Shown here in pieces: positions 1-7,908 of a stretch of DNA of 20,724 nucleotides. Both the position numbers and the translations under genes were made by a program. Under the pieces are notes generated by a model, which was given only the letters and a program-made list of their open reading frames with translations, searched no databases and was not told the DNA's origin. The DNA comes from an uncultured Lachnospiraceae bacterium (lineage in GTDB: Bacteria > Bacillota > Clostridia > Lachnospirales > Lachnospiraceae). The DNA lies in contig CAKRPI010000035.1 of the NCBI GenBank assembly GCA_934376945.1, forward strand, positions 1 through 20,724, in the 5' to 3' direction. Numbering within the stretch: position 1 is the first letter of the stretch; every line of letters begins with the position of its first letter.

Positions 1-34
1 TTTCGCCTTTCACATGTAAAAATTTTAATATTTT

Positions 35-841
35 TTATTTTTTGGCTTCCATCCATTTTACAAGCAGTCCGATATTTTGCGATTCATATGAATTCATCAC
101 ACTGACATCGAAATCGTTTGGCTCAATGTAGCCATTATACCAGGATTTGGAATTGAAGTAGTCCTGTACTTCCTTCAGGGCAAATTTGCGGTGGTGTACA
201 GCGTAGATTTCATTGATCGCCATCTGGATCTGATCAGCGTCAAGATTTGCCACATCCGCTTCGGTCAGAAGCCTGGTGCAACTGTCCGGGAGCAGGATAT
301 ATTCAGAAGAAGGAACTCCTGTGCCGTTTTTCTTAAATGTAACGGAATCAAGCACCTTGTCGACATCACCGCAGAGCGCCTGAAATTCCGCAAGGATATT
401 TGCGTCATCGGTGTAGCCCTGCATATCGGTCGGGAACGAAGCGTAGTAGCATCCATTCTCTCCGTTTCCGAGGATCTCATAGGACGGCTCACTGTCGATA
501 AAATCGAAGTTTTCCGTGTAACAGATTGAGAAAAGGGATCCGCCGTGCGGCTCGATATCAAGAGCCTTTGTCCAGGCCTCCCTGGAAGCGATGTGATAGA
601 AAGCGGCGTGATCTTCACTCGTGGATACCTGACATTTCCCGGCCCAGGTATCCGGAAGTGTCAGCTGAAACTCCTTGAAATCAAGAAGAATATTGTTGCT
701 CTCATCGCGGGAGGTCGTGCAGGTAAACAGACCGTCCGAAGAAGCTTCAGATTCTGCTGCCGCAGTTCCGGTAAAAGGTATAACGGTCAGGCTGGCGGCA
801 AGAAGTGTAAGTGAGACAAGCTTTTGCATCTGATTTTTCAT
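35..841 (-). CDS. Secreted YARHG-domain protein
   Basis: 268 aa. Residues 1-29 form a signal peptide (KNQMQK n-region, hydrophobic core, TAAA-E cleavage region), so the protein is exported; no lipobox Cys follows. The middle (about 35-180) is not recognised. The C-terminal part (about 190-262) resembles the YARHG domain, an extracellular domain of unknown function common in Firmicutes: it has the N-E-I-Y-A helix, the R-K-F turn and the Y-F-N-S-K-S-W-Y segment. The name-giving motif is altered: residues 213-217 read YAVHH instead of YARHG. A purine-rich ribosome site (AAGGGGGA) lies 6-7 bases before the ATG. It follows the carbonic anhydrase gene on the same strand after a 185-bp gap that could hold its own promoter, so co-transcription is uncertain. 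Its role is unknown; binding at the cell surface is only a guess. Confidence 0.8.
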   Translation of the reverse strand: MKNQMQKLVSLTLLAASLTVIPFTGTAAAESEASSDGLFTCTTSRDESNNILLDFKEFQLTLPDTWAGKCQVSTSEDHAAFYHIASREAWTKALDIEPHGGSLFSICYTENFDFIDSEPSYEILGNGENGCYYASFPTDMQGYTDDANILAEFQALCGDVDKVLDSVTFKKNGTGVPSSEYILLPDSCTRLLTEADVANLDADQIQMAINEIYAVHHRKFALKEVQDYFNSKSWYNGYIEPNDFDVSVMNSYESQNIGLLVKWMEAKK

Positions 842-1026
842 ATCATTTCCCCCTTATGCTAATACATTGTTTCGTAAATAACGACACCAATCTCGTATGA
901 TAACGTAAAACGGACAAATTCATAAATTGTGATTCACATGTTCTGCCGATATCATACCATATCAGATCTGATAAAAAATGAATGTATTCTTAAAAACCAC
1001 GGAAAACTTTCAGGGAAATTGTCACA

Positions 1027-1602
1027 TCAGAAGGCTGTATCGGCCAGTGTTGATTCACAGACCGGGTAAAGTTCTCCGGTCTGCGTATCGATTACGTAAC
1101 CGAAGATATTGATATCCTTTGGAATGAGCGGATGATTGCGGATCGTGTCGACCGTTTCGCGCACGGAATCCTCCACGGTATCAAAGCCCGAGAGCCATTT
1201 TTCAAAATCAATTCCGCAGTATTTCATCAGATCAATGGATTCCTGCGTGATGCCGCGTTCCTTCATGTGATGAATCATCATTTCACTGTCGATATGCTGC
1301 ACGCCGCAGTCCGTATGGCCAATGACCATGACATCCGTTACGCCAAGCTCAATGATCGCTACGAGCAGGCTGCGGATGACGCTTCCGAACGGGCTTGTCA
1401 CAACGCCGCCTGCATTTTTGATCATTTTGACATCTCCGTTGCGAAGACCGAGTGCTGCCGGAAGCAGTTCCACAAGGCGTGTGTCCATACAGGTTAAAAT
1501 AGCCAGTTTTTTGTTTGGAAATTTGCTGGCACTGTACTGTTCGTAGCGCTTTTCCGCGACGAATTGTTTGTTGTAAGCAAGAATTTTTTTGATTTCCTCC
1601 AT
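1027..1602 (-). CDS. Beta-class carbonic anhydrase
   Basis: 191 aa, a usual length for small bacterial beta-carbonic anhydrases, which interconvert CO2 and bicarbonate in the cytoplasm. The zinc signature is intact: C38-x-D40-x-R42 (CMDTR) and H96-x2-C99 (GHTDCG). The NAGG segment (63-66) after the first ligand is also typical. Cys38, His96 and Cys99 should bind zinc, with the Asp40/Arg42 dyad beside it. There is no signal peptide. The start is supported by an AAGGGGGA ribosome site 8 bases upstream and a promoter about 60 bases further up. Bicarbonate supply for carboxylases is the usual role; the neighbours do not narrow it. No convincing terminator follows. Confidence 0.93.
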   Translation of the reverse strand: MEEIKKILAYNKQFVAEKRYEQYSASKFPNKKLAILTCMDTRLVELLPAALGLRNGDVKMIKNAGGVVTSPFGSVIRSLLVAIIELGVTDVMVIGHTDCGVQHIDSEMMIHHMKERGITQESIDLMKYCGIDFEKWLSGFDTVEDSVRETVDTIRNHPLIPKDINIFGYVIDTQTGELYPVCESTLADTAF

Positions 1603-1665
1603 GGTAAATATCCCCCTTTAAATAATCGAATGCTGCTTTGCAGAAAGCATGTTCCAAGTGATTTT

Positions 1666-1695
1666 ATTTTATCATACAGAAGAAGAAGGCTGCAA
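1666..1695 (-). promoter_or_regulatory. Sigma-A promoter of the carbonic anhydrase gene
   Basis: On the minus strand TTGCAG (1695-1690) and TAAAAT (1671-1666) are 18 bases apart. Transcription would start near 1659, leaving a leader of about 57 bases. A short inverted repeat (GCTTT/AAAGC, about 1633-1648) lies in that leader. Confidence 0.6.
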
Positions 1696-1767
1696 GGAAA
1701 AGCAGTACTAAAATATCGCGGAGGTAATGAGGATATAACGTATAGCAGAAATACGACATTTTGGAGG

Positions 1768-1795
1768 TTGACTCTGAGTGGTTACGGTTTATAAT
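1768..1795 (+). promoter_or_regulatory. Strong sigma-A promoter upstream of mini-ORF and aldo/keto reductase
   Basis: TTGACT (1768-1773), a 16-base spacer and a perfect TATAAT (1790-1795). Transcription would begin near 1802, directly before the ribosome site of the 28-codon ORF at 1817 and about 185 bases before the aldo/keto reductase. It is the only clear promoter in the 383-bp gap 1603-1985. Confidence 0.7.
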
Positions 1796-1816
1796 AAAGA
1801 GGACAGGAGTTTTGCC

Positions 1817-1903
1817 GTGAAAAGAGGATTCAAAGTGTGTGTGATAGCTTCGGCAGGACTCCTGTTAATTTTATCTCAGCCGAGAAGACTCCCGCTTCTA
1901 TAA
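1817..1903 (+). CDS. 28-aa hydrophobic mini-ORF (small protein, leader peptide or gene remnant)
   Basis: GTG start, 28 codons, TAA stop. The product begins with a basic stretch (MKRGFK), then a hydrophobic core (VCVIASAGLLLIL) and a short basic tail (SQPRRLPLL), so it looks like a signal anchor or the remains of a signal peptide. An AGGAG ribosome site sits 7 bases before the GTG and a strong promoter ends about 20 bases upstream. The ribosome site lies in the left arm of an 8-bp inverted repeat (ACAGGAGT 1803-1810, ACTCCTGT 1858-1865), so it could be masked in the mRNA. It may be a real membrane microprotein, a translated leader controlling the reductase downstream, or the stub of a decayed secreted protein. 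No family is recognised. Confidence 0.4.
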   Translation: MKRGFKVCVIASAGLLLILSQPRRLPLL

Positions 1904-1985
1904 GTGGTGAGTCAATTACTAAGTGTAAGTATCGAATACGGATTACAGATATTCACTTTGGCCTGAGCAGAAAGGAAGGAATACG

Positions 1986-3101
1986 ATGAAAAAACTGGGA
2001 TTTGGTCTGATGCGGCTTCCGCTGCTGAATGAAGAAGACAAGAAGAGTATTGATAAGGAAAAGGCTGCTGAGATGGCAGACCTGTTTTTGGAACGGGGCT
2101 TTACATATTTTGATACGGCGTATATGTATCATGAATATGAGAGCGAGCGGGCGGTAAAGGATTTTCTTGTAGCGAGAAAAGACCGCGACAGCTATACGCT
2201 GGCTTCAAAGCTTCCGGTGATGCAGCTGAAGGAAAAAGAAGATATGGAGCGCATTTTCAATGAACAGAGAGAAAAATGCGGCGTGGAATATTTTGATTAT
2301 TATCTGTTGCATGCACTGGATGCAGAACATTATAAGACGGTAAAACGCCTTGGATGTTTTGAGTTTGCAATGCAGAAAAAAGCAGAGGGAAAGGTAAAGC
2401 ACGTTGGATTTTCCTTCCATGACAGTGCAGAAGTACTTGATGAGATTCTGACAGAGCATCCGGAAGCGGAGTTCGTTCAGCTGCAGCTGAATTATCTGGA
2501 CTGGGAAGACGCAAAGGTGCAGTCCCGCAGATGCTATGAAACGGCAGTGAAACATGGAAAGAAAGTTGTGGTCATGGAACCGGTTAAGGGAGGTACGCTG
2601 GCAAATCTTCCGGAAAAGGCAAGAGAAATACTGCATCAGATGCATCCGACCTGGTCAGATGCATCCTGGGCCATCCGCTTTGTAGCAAGTTTGGAAAATG
2701 TCATGGTGGTACTCAGCGGTATGTCGAATATGGCACAGATGGAAGACAACAGCGGATATATGGAGCAGTTTGAGCCACTGACAGAAGAGGAGAAAAAGGT
2801 ACTTCTTGGCGAGGTGGTTGATATTATCCACGAGGCGGCAAAGATCCCGTGTACGGCCTGTCGGTATTGTGTAGAGGGCTGTCCGATGAGTATTGCGATT
2901 CCGGAGTATTTTGCACTTTATAATGAAGAAATCACAGATAAGGGAAATCCGGAGCACAAAGCGAGATTTGAGGCGCTTACGAAGGAGCACGGCAAACCGT
3001 CTGACTGCGTGGCTTGCGGTCAGTGTGAAGGAGCCTGTCCGCAGCATCTGCCGGTAATCGAGTGGCTGAAAAAAGTGGCAGAAATATTTGAAGGTAAATA
3101 A
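1986..3101 (+). CDS. Aldo/keto reductase with C-terminal 2x[4Fe-4S] ferredoxin-like domain
   Basis: 371 aa. Residues 1-280 form an aldo/keto reductase barrel: GFGLMRLP at the start, FDTAYMY (D43, Y48), ASK (K75) and LLHALD (H109) supply the usual Asp-Tyr-Lys-His set. The C-terminal part holds two ferredoxin-type motifs: C289-x2-C292-x2-C295-x3-C299-P and C341-x2-C344-x2-C347-x3-C351-P, enough for two 4Fe-4S clusters. This AKR-ferredoxin fusion is widespread in anaerobic Firmicutes and is often annotated only as an oxidoreductase; substrate and electron partner are unknown. It is probably cytoplasmic. The ATG follows an AGGAAGGA ribosome site. It is the last gene before a strong bidirectional terminator, and no neighbour hints at a pathway. 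Confidence 0.92.
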   Translation: MKKLGFGLMRLPLLNEEDKKSIDKEKAAEMADLFLERGFTYFDTAYMYHEYESERAVKDFLVARKDRDSYTLASKLPVMQLKEKEDMERIFNEQREKCGVEYFDYYLLHALDAEHYKTVKRLGCFEFAMQKKAEGKVKHVGFSFHDSAEVLDEILTEHPEAEFVQLQLNYLDWEDAKVQSRRCYETAVKHGKKVVVMEPVKGGTLANLPEKAREILHQMHPTWSDASWAIRFVASLENVMVVLSGMSNMAQMEDNSGYMEQFEPLTEEEKKVLLGEVVDIIHEAAKIPCTACRYCVEGCPMSIAIPEYFALYNEEITDKGNPEHKARFEALTKEHGKPSDCVACGQCEGACPQHLPVIEWLKKVAEIFEGK

Positions 3102-3114
3102 AAAGATAAAAACA

Positions 3115-3148
3115 GGCCTCCCGCGATCTGAAAAAATCGTGGGAGGCC
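3115..3148. terminator. Bidirectional intrinsic terminator
   Basis: A 13-bp stem (3115-3127 with 3136-3148, one G-U pair) and an 8-base loop, followed on the plus strand by a T-run (3151-3156). The A-rich left flank (3100-3113) gives a T-rich tract on the minus strand. It sits between convergent genes and can end both the aldo/keto reductase and the EamA transporter transcripts. Confidence 0.88.
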
Positions 3149-3204
3149 GCTTTTTTATTGTAGTTATCTGATTATCGGATCCGATTACGTGTGATCCGGT
3201 AACT

Positions 3205-4173
3205 TCAAATTTGTGTTGGCTGTGTTTCTTTTTTTTCCGGTGAAACCGATGCGACAAGGACACCTGCCATCATCAGTGCCGCACCGAGGTATCCTTTTGC
3301 CGAGAGCGTTTCCTGAAGGAAAAGGAATGCGAACAGTGCGGAAAACAGTGGCTCCAGGGAAAAGAGAAGTCCCGTATGTTCCGGGGTTGTATATTTCTGC
3401 GCCATTGGCTGGGCAACAAATCCGAATGCGCTGCAGATCAGGGCAAGTCCGAGAACAGCCATCCACTGAGACGGTGCGGCCGGGAGGGCCGGCGTTTCAA
3501 AAAGAACGGTGCAGATCAGACCGAAAAGTCCGGCAAAGCCAAGCTGCCAGATGCCGAGCAGAAGACCGTCTTCTTTTTTTGTAAAATCGGCCGTCAGCAG
3601 GATATGGAAGGCATAGACAATTGCACCGACCAGACAGAGGACATCACCGCTGTGAAGAACCAGTGACTGCTGCAGTGTCATAAAGCCAATACCGGTCATG
3701 GTCAGTATTGTGCCGATAACGATTGGCCGGTTCGGAAGCCGTCTGGTGATCAGTGCATGAAAGATGGGAACCAGAACGACGGTTGTGCTTGTCAGAAAAC
3801 CGGCATTTGAAGTGGAAGTTGTTTCCATACCGTGGGTAAGGAATGCAAACAATCCAAAGAGAAACAGACCGAGAATACTGCCGCGCAGAAGCGTAAGCGG
3901 TGTGGTCTGTTTTATTTTTTCGCGAAAGAGGAATGATACGGCGAAAAACGCGATCAGAAATCGCAGGGCGATCAGCGAAAATGGCGGGATCGTTCCAAGT
4001 CCGACCTTCATCAGAAGATACGAGCTGCCCCAGGCCATTGCAACGAACCCGATCAATGCGTCGGCGCGGTGCTGCGTCCAGCCGATGCTCCGGCGGGAAG
4101 GCAGTGCGATCGTATCAGAAAGCGGAAGTGAGGAGCTATTGGATTTTAAAAGCTTATCTGGAAAAATACTCAT
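3205..4173 (-). CDS. EamA/DMT-superfamily transporter
   Basis: 322 aa integral membrane protein with about ten hydrophobic segments arranged as two EamA repeats. The first opens with ADALIGFVAMAWGSSYLLMKVG, and the second half ends with the family-like TGLLFSLEPLFSALFAFLFLQE. DMT carriers of this type usually export metabolites or amino acids; the substrate cannot be read from sequence. The predicted N-terminus has about 35 polar residues before the first membrane segment. A GAGG ribosome site lies 12 bases before the chosen ATG, slightly far, and no other in-frame Met occurs before residue 47. The gene is divergent from a LysR regulator across a 340-bp spacer, a common pairing in which the regulator controls the exporter. 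Confidence 0.9.
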   Translation of the reverse strand: MSIFPDKLLKSNSSSLPLSDTIALPSRRSIGWTQHRADALIGFVAMAWGSSYLLMKVGLGTIPPFSLIALRFLIAFFAVSFLFREKIKQTTPLTLLRGSILGLFLFGLFAFLTHGMETTSTSNAGFLTSTTVVLVPIFHALITRRLPNRPIVIGTILTMTGIGFMTLQQSLVLHSGDVLCLVGAIVYAFHILLTADFTKKEDGLLLGIWQLGFAGLFGLICTVLFETPALPAAPSQWMAVLGLALICSAFGFVAQPMAQKYTTPEHTGLLFSLEPLFSALFAFLFLQETLSAKGYLGAALMMAGVLVASVSPEKKETQPTQI

Positions 4174-4221
4174 AGTAGTTTGTTACCTCATATCTTAAAT
4201 CTGCGTTCATGAGCAAGTAGC

Positions 4222-4242
4222 GAAGCGGATTGCGAATATCCG
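4222..4242 (+). repeat. Copy 1 of a 21-bp palindromic repeat
   Basis: Identical over 21 bases to 18746-18766. The core folds as an 8-bp hairpin, AAGCGGAT pairing with ATCCGTTT (one G-U) around a 7-base loop. This copy lies in the EamA/LysR spacer; the other lies just before proS. Two exact copies 14.5 kb apart suggest a dispersed element or a shared regulatory hairpin. Confidence 0.7.
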
Positions 4243-4371
4243 TTTTACCGAAGATAGCATTTCTCCGCTTTAAGTGTGCGGAGCACTAAGCGGTGGATGG
4301 AATGCTTATGTCTGGTTTACATGCCCTGTGGAATTTGATTAAAATTTGCTGTAAAAAGTGTGGAGAGGAAC

Positions 4372-4401
4372 TTGACAGCCCCGCTTCCAACGTCTTATTA
4401 T
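4372..4401 (+). promoter_or_regulatory. Sigma-A promoter of the LysR gene
   Basis: Perfect TTGACA (4372-4377), an 18-base spacer and TATTAT (4396-4401). Start near 4408 gives a leader of about 105 bases before the LysR ATG. Confidence 0.6.
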
Positions 4402-4513
4402 ACCCGTGCGGAGACATTTGAAAAGAGAATTATATGAATGTAAGACATTACAAAAAGTTATATCCTTTTTCGCATTTTTACGAGCCTGATACAGAAAGGA
4501 AAAAGGGGCTGAT

Positions 4514-5401
4514 ATGGGACTTAATCGATATGAAATATTTTTAAAAGTGGCAGAGGTCGGAAATATCACCAGGGCAGCTGAGCTTCTGCATTACACACAG
4601 GCAGGTGTCAGTCATTCTATTGCAGCGCTGGAAAAGGAAGCCGGGGTGTCGCTCCTGATCCGTAATTCAAACGGTGTAACACTGACAGAAAACGGAAAAC
4701 GACTGCTGCAGCCGATTCAGACGCTGGTGAATGATCAGCGGGCGCTGGAGCAGTCAATTTTTGAAATCAATGAAGTTGTGGCGGGAACTTTGCGGCTTGG
4801 AGCGTTTACGAGTGTGGCAGCGCAGTGGCTGCCGTTTCTGATCCGGGATTTCCAGGAAAAATATCCGCAGGTGGAATTTGAACTTCTGGCAGGGGATTAC
4901 GATGAGATAACGGAGCATATTTTCCGCGGAAAGATCGACTGCGGTTTTTTGAGCGAACCAGTCGCAGACGGTCTTTCTTTTCAGGCGCTTTATGAGGATC
5001 CGATGCTGGTGCTGCTGCCGGAAGGGCATGAATTGGCAAGGGAACAGGTGCTGACGCTTGCGCAGCTGAAAAAAGAACCTTTCATTCTTCCGATGAAAGG
5101 TTCTGATAATGATATTCAGGCGGTACTGCGTGGAGGAAGCAAAAAGGTACAGGTGCGTTATACCTTAAATGACGATTTTTCTGTTATGTCGATGGTGTCG
5201 CACGGTTTTGGGATTACTATTATGCCGGAGCTGATCCTCAAAAATTTCAACCTGCCGCTTTCCACGCGCCCGATGGATCCGCCGCAGCACCGCCTGATCG
5301 GGATTGCGTCACCTCCGAGAGACCGGCTGTCGATCGTGACGAAAACCTTTATCCGCTATTTAAGCGAAATCACAATGGAGCAGTATCGCAGAATGTGCTG
5401 A
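4514..5401 (+). CDS. LysR-family transcriptional regulator
   Basis: 295 aa, the normal LysR length. Residues 1-60 are the winged helix-turn-helix (NRYEIFLKVAEVGNITRAAELLHYTQAGVSHSIAALE, written here only as landmarks: Y6, F9, AA at 21-22, Q30, VS at 33-34, LE at 39-40). Residues 88-290 are the periplasmic-binding-like effector domain, beginning with GTLRLGAFTSVAAQWLP. The gene faces away from the EamA transporter, so transport of a compound it senses is the likely target, and self-repression from the shared spacer is typical of the family. The ATG follows an AAGGAAAAAGGGG purine stretch. An 18-bp tandem duplication starts immediately after the stop codon. The effector is unknown. Confidence 0.93.
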   Translation: MGLNRYEIFLKVAEVGNITRAAELLHYTQAGVSHSIAALEKEAGVSLLIRNSNGVTLTENGKRLLQPIQTLVNDQRALEQSIFEINEVVAGTLRLGAFTSVAAQWLPFLIRDFQEKYPQVEFELLAGDYDEITEHIFRGKIDCGFLSEPVADGLSFQALYEDPMLVLLPEGHELAREQVLTLAQLKKEPFILPMKGSDNDIQAVLRGGSKKVQVRYTLNDDFSVMSMVSHGFGITIMPELILKNFNLPLSTRPMDPPQHRLIGIASPPRDRLSIVTKTFIRYLSEITMEQYRRMC

Positions 5402-5402
5402 G

Positions 5403-5438
5403 GCACACAGCGGTACTGGGGCACATAGTGGTACTGCG
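5403..5438 (+). repeat. Two 18-bp tandem units after the LysR stop codon
   Basis: Units 5403-5420 and 5421-5438 match at 15 of 18 positions (shared core GCACA-AG-GGTACTG). They fill most of the 52-bp gap between the convergent LysR and GH3 genes. There is no clear terminator hairpin here. Confidence 0.65.
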
Positions 5439-5453
5439 GAGAATAAATTGAAT

Positions 5454-7865
5454 TTAATCGATCTTTAGGATCAGTTCCAGTACGCGGCGCGCACAGTGCT
5501 CCAGCTCCGGTCGGCCGAGCTCGCCAAGTTCCATTGCTTTTTTTACACGCTCAGGATAACCGTTACCCATTTTTACATCATTTCCGGCCTTGATTTCCTT
5601 GTAATGTTCACCGCGGGTCCACCAGTCGGTTGTAACCATGCCTGTAAAGCCCCATTCGCCACGCAGGATATCCTCAAGCAGCTCTTTGCACTCAGAAGCG
5701 CGGTAGCCGTTGATGGCATTGTAGGAGGACATGATTGTCCATGGCTGTGCTTCCCTTACAATGATTTCAAAAGCCTTCAGATAGATTTCACGCAGCGCAC
5801 GCTCAGATACGCGGGAATCGCTGTGCTTGCGGTTTGTCTCTTTATTGTTGACTGCAAAGTGTTTCACGGAAGCAGCAATGTGCTGAGACTGAATACCGCG
5901 CACCATGGCAGCGCCTGTTTTTCCTGCAACAAGAGGATCCTCGGAATAGTATTCGAAGTTTCTGCCGCACAGCGGATTGCGGTGGATATTGATAGCCGGG
6001 GTCAGCCATACGGCAAGATTATTTTCCTTTACTTCCGCAGCACCGGCAGCACCGACTCTGTCGACAAGCTGCGGATTCCAGGTGCAGGCGAGAAGTGTTG
6101 CACACGGCCATGCGGTTGTGCAGACACCGCACTGAGGCGCGATGCGCAGTCCGGCAGGACCATCTGCAGTCATAATTGAAGGAACGCCGTATTCCGGCAG
6201 GTTTCCAAAGCCAAAGGTATTTGCCACGCCAGTGTTTGGCTGTCCGCCGAGCAGATGAAGGAGATCATCGTCGCTTAACTGTGCGATAAAATCATCGAGG
6301 CTGAGCGTTCCTTCGGCCACCTCAAGGAACGGGCGGCGTCCGCCGTTGTCATAAAGCGGAGCAGCTGCGTATCCGCGTACAGCCGGAAGGATTCCCTCTT
6401 CGGTACCCGGAACCATTTTTTCAAATACACAGGCATTCATATCATTGCAGCTGCCGACAGGAAGCTCTTCATAGGTGTCGTCAGAGCGCATGCGCTTTGG
6501 AAGACTGGTCGGGGCAAGGTGGGACTGCAGCTGCTGCGCAATGGTATGCTCGGAAATTTCCAGAGTAAAGGCAGTCTTTTCTGCGTTTCTTACAGAGGTG
6601 CCGACATAAAAGAAGTACGTACCACGCTCGAGCACGTAAGCAGATTTTGCAATTTTTCCAAGGTCATCGTAGGATGCAAGATCATTCTTATGGAAGGACA
6701 GCGTCAGAATCTGCAGTTCACCCGGCTGAAGCAGGCGGGTTTTCTCATAAGCAGCCAGTCGGCGTGCCGGGCAATCGAGTACCTCACCAGGTGCCTGGCT
6801 GTAGAGCTGGATGACCTCTTTTCCTGCGGTATTTCCTGTATTTACGACCTGGACCTGTGCAGTGATTGTTTCGTCGCAGTTTGACATGCCAAGGACAGAG
6901 ACGGAGAAGGTGGTATAGGAAAGACCGTATCCAAACGGATACACCACTTTTTTGGCTGCCCCCGGGATGGTTTCAAAGTAGCGGTAGCCGACATAAAGGT
7001 CATCCGTATAAGAAACGTAATCGAAAGATTCGTGGAAGCCTTCCGTGGACGGGTAATCATCGACGCTGGCGGCAAAGGTGTCAACGAGGTGGCCGGACGG
7101 ATTTCCGAGACCGCAGAGAAGCTCTGCCATCGCAAGTCCGCCCTCCATGCCGCCCTGCCAGCCAAGCAGTGCTGCAGAGATACGTGCATCATCGCGTATC
7201 CAGCTAAGGTCGATAATTCCGCCGATATTCAGCACGATGGCAACGCGGTCGAAGCGAGAAGTGACGGATGCAATCATTTCTTTTTCTGCTTTCGTCAGAT
7301 AGAAATCACCGTCCGGAAAAACGTTTGCAGAAATTTTGGGCATAGAAGTCTCATTTTCCCACGGATTAAATTCATTGTTGCATTCAATGCTGGAACGATC
7401 CCAGCCTTCTCCGGAAAAGCGGCTGATTACGATCAGTGCGGTATCGGCAAAAGCACGTGCGCCATCTGCAAGCGTCTCGGAAAGAGCCGGCTCGACGGTC
7501 ATTCCTGGGACCGCACCGGATTCATACTGTGCCCGCACATTGCTGCGGTAAAAATCGCAGAGTGGTTCATAGAGCTGTACGGTATCACTAAGAAGCTTCA
7601 GTCCGTCATACAGATTATGTACGTAAGAAACGGTTACATCACCGCTTCCGCCGCCTCCCTTTACGTAGTCAAAGCTTCCTTTTCCGAAGAGTGCGATACG
7701 GCTTCCTTTTTTCAGCGGAAGCAGATTGCCTTCATTTTTTAATAATACCATGCCTTCCTTTGCTGCTTCTTTGGAAAGCTGAATGTGTTCCTGACTTGCC
7801 GTTACGCGTCCGCTCTTGCGAAGCGGAAGGTTTGGCTGAAATTTTACTCTTGTCCATTTGTCCAT
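5454..7865 (-). CDS. Family 3 glycoside hydrolase with permuted domain order (beta-glucosidase-like)
   Basis: 803 aa, cytoplasmic (no signal peptide). The domains are in the reverse of the usual GH3 order. Residues about 34-265 are the alpha/beta sandwich (GH3 C domain) with VLLKNEGNLLPL and the SGEGWDR motif; E153 is the expected acid/base. A fibronectin-III-like domain follows (about 335-435, after YPFGYGLSYTTF). The TIM-barrel (GH3 N domain) is last (about 535-800), with KHF (K668-H669), the ERxLREIYLxxFE segment and VTTDWW; D747 is the expected nucleophile. This order is known from Ruminococcus albus and Butyrivibrio beta-glucosidases, so it is unusual but not a rearrangement artefact. 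It should remove beta-linked sugars from the non-reducing end of imported oligosaccharides or glycosides; exact substrate unknown. AGGAGG lies 8 bases before the ATG. The divergent AraC-type gene is the probable regulator. Confidence 0.95.
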   Translation of the reverse strand: MDKWTRVKFQPNLPLRKSGRVTASQEHIQLSKEAAKEGMVLLKNEGNLLPLKKGSRIALFGKGSFDYVKGGGGSGDVTVSYVHNLYDGLKLLSDTVQLYEPLCDFYRSNVRAQYESGAVPGMTVEPALSETLADGARAFADTALIVISRFSGEGWDRSSIECNNEFNPWENETSMPKISANVFPDGDFYLTKAEKEMIASVTSRFDRVAIVLNIGGIIDLSWIRDDARISAALLGWQGGMEGGLAMAELLCGLGNPSGHLVDTFAASVDDYPSTEGFHESFDYVSYTDDLYVGYRYFETIPGAAKKVVYPFGYGLSYTTFSVSVLGMSNCDETITAQVQVVNTGNTAGKEVIQLYSQAPGEVLDCPARRLAAYEKTRLLQPGELQILTLSFHKNDLASYDDLGKIAKSAYVLERGTYFFYVGTSVRNAEKTAFTLEISEHTIAQQLQSHLAPTSLPKRMRSDDTYEELPVGSCNDMNACVFEKMVPGTEEGILPAVRGYAAAPLYDNGGRRPFLEVAEGTLSLDDFIAQLSDDDLLHLLGGQPNTGVANTFGFGNLPEYGVPSIMTADGPAGLRIAPQCGVCTTAWPCATLLACTWNPQLVDRVGAAGAAEVKENNLAVWLTPAINIHRNPLCGRNFEYYSEDPLVAGKTGAAMVRGIQSQHIAASVKHFAVNNKETNRKHSDSRVSERALREIYLKAFEIIVREAQPWTIMSSYNAINGYRASECKELLEDILRGEWGFTGMVTTDWWTRGEHYKEIKAGNDVKMGNGYPERVKKAMELGELGRPELEHCARRVLELILKID

Positions 7866-7908
7866 AAGAAATCCTCCTGAAATATGGCAGCTGTTTTGCC
7901 GGATCGTG

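Larger units (their letters stand above)
4174..4513. other. Divergent intergenic region between EamA transporter and LysR gene
   Basis: 340 bp without a plausible gene. It holds one copy of a palindromic 21-bp repeat (4222-4242), an inverted repeat with two arm segments (AGCATT 4256-4261 and CCGCTT 4265-4270 against AAGCGG 4288-4293 and AATGCT 4301-4306), and the LysR promoter (4372-4401). I could not identify a clear promoter for the transporter on the minus strand. Confidence 0.6.

Noticed and set aside
961..972. 12-bp perfect palindrome ATCAGATCTGAT upstream of the YARHG gene
   Set aside because: A single short palindrome in A/T-rich DNA without a nearby regulator or clear promoter; could be chance.
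5496..7742. Long open frames on the plus strand opposite GH3 (227 and 236 residues)
   Set aside because: They lie antisense to a well-supported GH3 gene, show no family motif, and are typical shadow frames.
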